Origin: Flavicella sp963932955
GTDB lineage: Bacteria > Bacteroidota > Bacteroidia > Flavobacteriales > Flavobacteriaceae
DNA length: 18,251 nt
Direction: 5' to 3'
Assembly (NCBI GenBank): GCA_963932955.1
Contig: CAWVRK010000025.1
Coordinates: 1-18,251, forward strand
The notes under the pieces are model-generated. The model made no database searches. It had not been told where the DNA came from and was given only the letters and a program-made list of their open reading frames with translations. Position 1 is the stretch's first letter. Every line of letters begins with the position of its first letter. Shown piece by piece: positions 15,615 to 18,251 of this stretch. The translations under genes were made by a program, and so were the position numbers.

Positions 15615-16937
15615 TTACTTCTGTCGGAAATAGATGGTGATGGGCACTCCTTTGAAGTCGTAGATCTCCCGCAACTTGTTTTCCAAATACCTGCGATAGG
15701 GATCTCTGACATACTGAGGCAGGTTCGCAAAAAAAGCGAATTGAGGGGTAGGAGTCGGCAACTGCATGCAGTATTTTATTTTCACAAATTTCCCTTTGAT
15801 TGCTGGAGGAGGGTACTGTTGAATGATGTCCAACATAGTCTCGTTAAGCTTGCTAGTCGTGATTCTACGCTTCTTATTTTCAAAAACCTCAACGGCCGTT
15901 TCTATGGCTTTGATCAAACGTTGTTTGGTCAATGTAGAAGTAAAAATAATAGGCACATCTGTAAAAGGAGCTGTTTCGCGACGCACATGCGCCTCAAATT
16001 CCTTCATTGTATTGGTTTCTTTTTCAATCAAATCCCATTTGTTGACAAGCACCACAACTCCCTTTCTATTTTTTTCTGCCAACCAAAAAATGTTTTGGTC
16101 TTGGGCTTCGAAACCACGAGTTGCATCCACCATCAAAATCGCAACATCACAATGTTCGATCGCCCGGACTGCCCTCATGACAGAGTAAAATTCGAGGTCT
16201 TCCGAAACTTTGGACTTTTTTCGGATTCCAGCAGTATCCACCAAGTTGAATTCAAATCCAAAACGGGTGTATTTCGTATCTATGGCATCACGAGTGGTTC
16301 CTGCCACATCGGTCACAATATTTCGTTCTTTGCCTATCAAGGCATTGATAAAGGAAGATTTTCCTGCGTTGGGCCTTCCTACAACTGCAAATCGCGGCAA
16401 TTCCTCTGCTTGAGAAGAATCGTTTTCATCAAAGACTTCAGGAAGGGGCATGTCAGTGACCAAAGCATCCAACAACTCTCCTGTTCCCGATCCGTTGATG
16501 GAGGAAATGGTGTGGTAGTCCCCGAGCCCCAAATTGTAAAACTCTACAGCATCGGCAGCACGCATGGCATTGTCGACTTTGTTGACAGCTAAAAAGAGGG
16601 GTTTTTTAGATTTGCGCAAGAGCTTGGCTACGGTTGTGTCCATAGGAGTTATACCTTCGGTAACATCGACAACAAAGACGATGGCATCGCATTCTTCCAA
16701 AGCCAATTCTACCTGTTTTCGGATTTCTCCTTCAAAGACATCGTCAGATCCGACCACATAACCTCCCGTGTCGATCAACGAAAACTCTTTTCCGTTCCAA
16801 TCACTTTTCCCATAGTGGCGGTCACGAGTAACTCCACTGACAGCATCGACGATGGCGTCTCTCCGTTGAACAAGTCTGTTGAATAGTGTGGATTTCCCTA
16901 CGTTGGGCCGTCCCACGATGGCGACGATTGAATTCAT
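15615..16937 (-). CDS. der: Ribosome biogenesis GTPase Der (EngA)
   Basis: Essential tandem-GTPase factor for 50S subunit maturation. The 440 residues contain two complete G domains and a C-terminal KH-like domain. The first domain has GRPNVGKST (9-17), TRD (37-39), DTGG (56-59) and NKVD (119-122); the second has GRPNAGKSS (187-195), TTRD (214-217), DTAG (234-237) and NKWD (299-302). The KH-like region runs from about 350 to the end, with PPPAIKGKFVKIKY and YRRYLENKLREIYDFKGVPITIYFR. Two G domains in one chain are diagnostic for Der. It follows era by 123 bp with a -7-like box close to its ATG, so it may be transcribed both from that box and by read-through. Confidence 0.98.
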   Translation of the reverse strand: MNSIVAIVGRPNVGKSTLFNRLVQRRDAIVDAVSGVTRDRHYGKSDWNGKEFSLIDTGGYVVGSDDVFEGEIRKQVELALEECDAIVFVVDVTEGITPMDTTVAKLLRKSKKPLFLAVNKVDNAMRAADAVEFYNLGLGDYHTISSINGSGTGELLDALVTDMPLPEVFDENDSSQAEELPRFAVVGRPNAGKSSFINALIGKERNIVTDVAGTTRDAIDTKYTRFGFEFNLVDTAGIRKKSKVSEDLEFYSVMRAVRAIEHCDVAILMVDATRGFEAQDQNIFWLAEKNRKGVVVLVNKWDLIEKETNTMKEFEAHVRRETAPFTDVPIIFTSTLTKQRLIKAIETAVEVFENKKRRITTSKLNETMLDIIQQYPPPAIKGKFVKIKYCMQLPTPTPQFAFFANLPQYVRDPYRRYLENKLREIYDFKGVPITIYFRQK

Positions 16938-16956
16938 AATCTGTGGTAATTTTTTG

Positions 16957-16964
16957 CAAAACTA
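16957..16964 (-). promoter_or_regulatory. Candidate -7 box for der
   Basis: TAGTTTTG on the minus strand matches TAnnTTTG and ends 19 bases before the der ATG, predicting a very short leader. No convincing TTG at -33. Confidence 0.45.
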
Positions 16965-17060
16965 CACATTTTAAATTTGAAAATCAGCGCATTTGACTGC
17001 AGTTTGAAAGTCTTTTAAAAGGGCAGGCAAACGATGGTTTGTATGAGAAAAAATGAGGTA

Positions 17061-17942
17061 CTATTCTTTGTATCCAAAGCGCTTCAATTGCTTGGTGTCG
17101 TTGCGCCAATTTTTATTGACTTTGACATAGAGTTCTAAAAATATTTTTTTGTCAAAGAATTTTTCCAAATCTTTTCTCGCCTCTATACCTACTCGTTTTA
17201 AGGCGCTCCCTTTGTGACCGATGATGATGCCCTTTTGGGTCTCTCGCTCGACCATGATGACAGCTCTGATTTTGATGATTTTTTCTTCTTCAAAAAATTC
17301 TTCGGTAACAATTTCTACCGCATAAGGAATTTCTTTTTTGTAATGCATCAAGATTTTTTCTCGGATGCATTCGTTGACAAAAAACCGTTCTGGCTTGTCC
17401 GTCAACTGATCTTTGGGGTAAAAAGCAGGCGAAGCTGGAAGAATTTCAACAATTTTATTCAGCACTTCTTCAATTCCAAAATTCTCCAAGGCTGAAATCA
17501 AATACACATTGGCATTGGGTACTTTTTCCTGCCAATAGGCCAATTTTGCTTCTACTTCTTCTTGGGTAGATTTGTCTATTTTATTGATCAGCAGCATCAC
17601 CGGAATGGTTGCCTCAGTTATTTTTTTAAAAAAAGCCGCATCTTTCAATTCCATTTCTCCGATTTCAACCATGTAGAGCAATACGTCGGCATCGTCAAAG
17701 GCAGATTTTACAAAATCCATCATAGATGCTTGCAGGTCATAGGCGGGTTTGATGATCCCTGGAGTGTCCGAAAATACAATTTGAAAATCGGCACCATTGA
17801 CAATGCCCAAAATCCGATGCCGCGTCGTCTGTGCTTTCGAAGTAATGATGGACAGACGTTCGCCGACCAAGGCATTCATCAGGGTTGATTTTCCTACGTT
17901 GGGATTGCCTATGATGTTTACAAAACCGGCTTTGTGTGTCAT
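17061..17942 (-). CDS. era: GTPase Era
   Basis: Essential single-domain GTPase with a C-terminal KH domain that binds the 3' end of 16S rRNA and assists 30S maturation. The 293 residues show GNPNVGKST (12-20), the Era-typical TTRHRILGI (39-47), DTPGI (59-63) and NKID (120-123). The KH domain includes the RNA-contact loop IIIGHKGSALKRVGIEARKDLEKFF and ends LYVKVNKNWRNDTKQLKRFGY. Length and start (ATG at 17942) are as usual. It lies divergent from the tRNA gene and upstream of der; era-der adjacency makes functional sense as both serve ribosome assembly. Confidence 0.98.
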   Translation of the reverse strand: MTHKAGFVNIIGNPNVGKSTLMNALVGERLSIITSKAQTTRHRILGIVNGADFQIVFSDTPGIIKPAYDLQASMMDFVKSAFDDADVLLYMVEIGEMELKDAAFFKKITEATIPVMLLINKIDKSTQEEVEAKLAYWQEKVPNANVYLISALENFGIEEVLNKIVEILPASPAFYPKDQLTDKPERFFVNECIREKILMHYKKEIPYAVEIVTEEFFEEEKIIKIRAVIMVERETQKGIIIGHKGSALKRVGIEARKDLEKFFDKKIFLELYVKVNKNWRNDTKQLKRFGYKE

Positions 17943-17959
17943 GTTGCTGTTTTAGAGGG

Positions 17960-17967
17960 CAAAGGTA
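17960..17967 (-). promoter_or_regulatory. Candidate -7 box for era
   Basis: TACCTTTG on the minus strand matches TAnnTTTG exactly, with the ATG of era 18 bases beyond its end, so the leader would be about ten bases. No TTG is seen at the expected -33 distance. Confidence 0.45.
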
Positions 17968-18156
17968 TTGCTTTTTTACGGAGTTCCCTATGTTTCTGTT
18001 CAAAGTACAGTGGACAGCAATCTTAACAAAAACACGCTTGTATGCAACAAAACAGAAGGCAAAACAAAAATACAGCTAACTCACTGTTAGAAAATGAATT
18101 GGGTTTTTCTTCTAAAAAAAACTTTTAAAAATTAGGTTTTTAACCTTGATATCAAC

Positions 18157-18164
18157 TATCTTTG
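18157..18164 (+). promoter_or_regulatory. Candidate -7 box for the tRNA-fMet gene
   Basis: TATCTTTG matches TAnnTTTG and ends ten bases before the mature 5' end of the tRNA, the spacing expected for a stable-RNA promoter with a very short 5' leader. The -33 region is only A/T rich. Confidence 0.55.
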
Positions 18165-18174
18165 TAGCCTATAT

Positions 18175-18247
<73 letters not shown>

Positions 18248-18251
18248 CTAT

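Noticed and set aside
15741..16592. Long plus-strand open frame of 283 residues antisense to der
   Set aside because: Der is certain on the opposite strand; the antisense translation is rich in Cys, Phe and His without any domain, as expected for a codon-bias shadow.
17028..17041. Small hairpin CAAAC-GATG-GTTTG after era
   Set aside because: A five-pair A/T-rich stem without a following T-run on the minus strand is not a credible intrinsic terminator.

Overview
The window reads as chromosomal DNA of a Bacteroidota member, most likely a low-G+C (probably marine) flavobacterium. The reasons are protein character (Flavobacteriia-like Der, Era, WbpB and TviB-type enzymes), start codons without Shine-Dalgarno sequences, and several upstream boxes matching the Bacteroidota -7 element TAnnTTTG. 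Every protein gene is on the minus strand; only the tRNA at the right edge is on the plus strand.

Right end (15615-18247): two housekeeping ribosome-assembly GTPases, era then der in transcription order, and a divergent initiator tRNA-fMet gene. Each has a TAnnTTTG-like box just upstream. Left of der lies a 776-bp stretch (14839-15614) with no convincing gene.

Centre (7427-14838): a sugar-nucleotide supply module. In transcription order it holds a WbpP/TviC-type UDP-HexNAc 4-epimerase, a WbpB/WlbA-type oxidoreductase, the full dTDP-L-rhamnose set rfbB-rfbA-rfbC-rfbD in tightly packed order, a TviB/WbpA/WbpO-type UDP-HexNAc 6-dehydrogenase, and a small TagD-like nucleotidyltransferase. Predicted precursors are dTDP-rhamnose, UDP-GalNAc and a UDP-HexNAc uronic acid. 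The WbpD and WbpE partners usually found with WbpB are absent here.

Junction (7036-7426): a C9A7 homopolymer run and a decayed fragment of a UDP-glucuronate 4-epimerase gene, frameshifted and lacking most of its N-terminal half. It sits exactly where the richer central module gives way to very A+T-rich DNA, and looks like a scar of gene-cassette replacement.

Left end (1-7035): the A+T-rich assembly module, holding a Wzx-type flippase, a Wzy-type polymerase/ligase, two GT4-fold and one GT2 glycosyltransferase, an SDR reductase/epimerase, and the start of a WecA/WbpL-like initiating sugar-phosphate transferase that runs off the window. Together this is a Wzx/Wzy-dependent O-antigen or capsule locus. 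The lipid-linked unit would be started by the WecA-like enzyme, extended by the glycosyltransferases, flipped by Wzx and polymerised by the Wzy-like protein.

I did not find a clearly new biological system. The most noteworthy items are the epimerase relic at the module boundary, the orphan wbpB, the TagD-like gene with its own promoter-like region, and the unexplained 776-bp gap.
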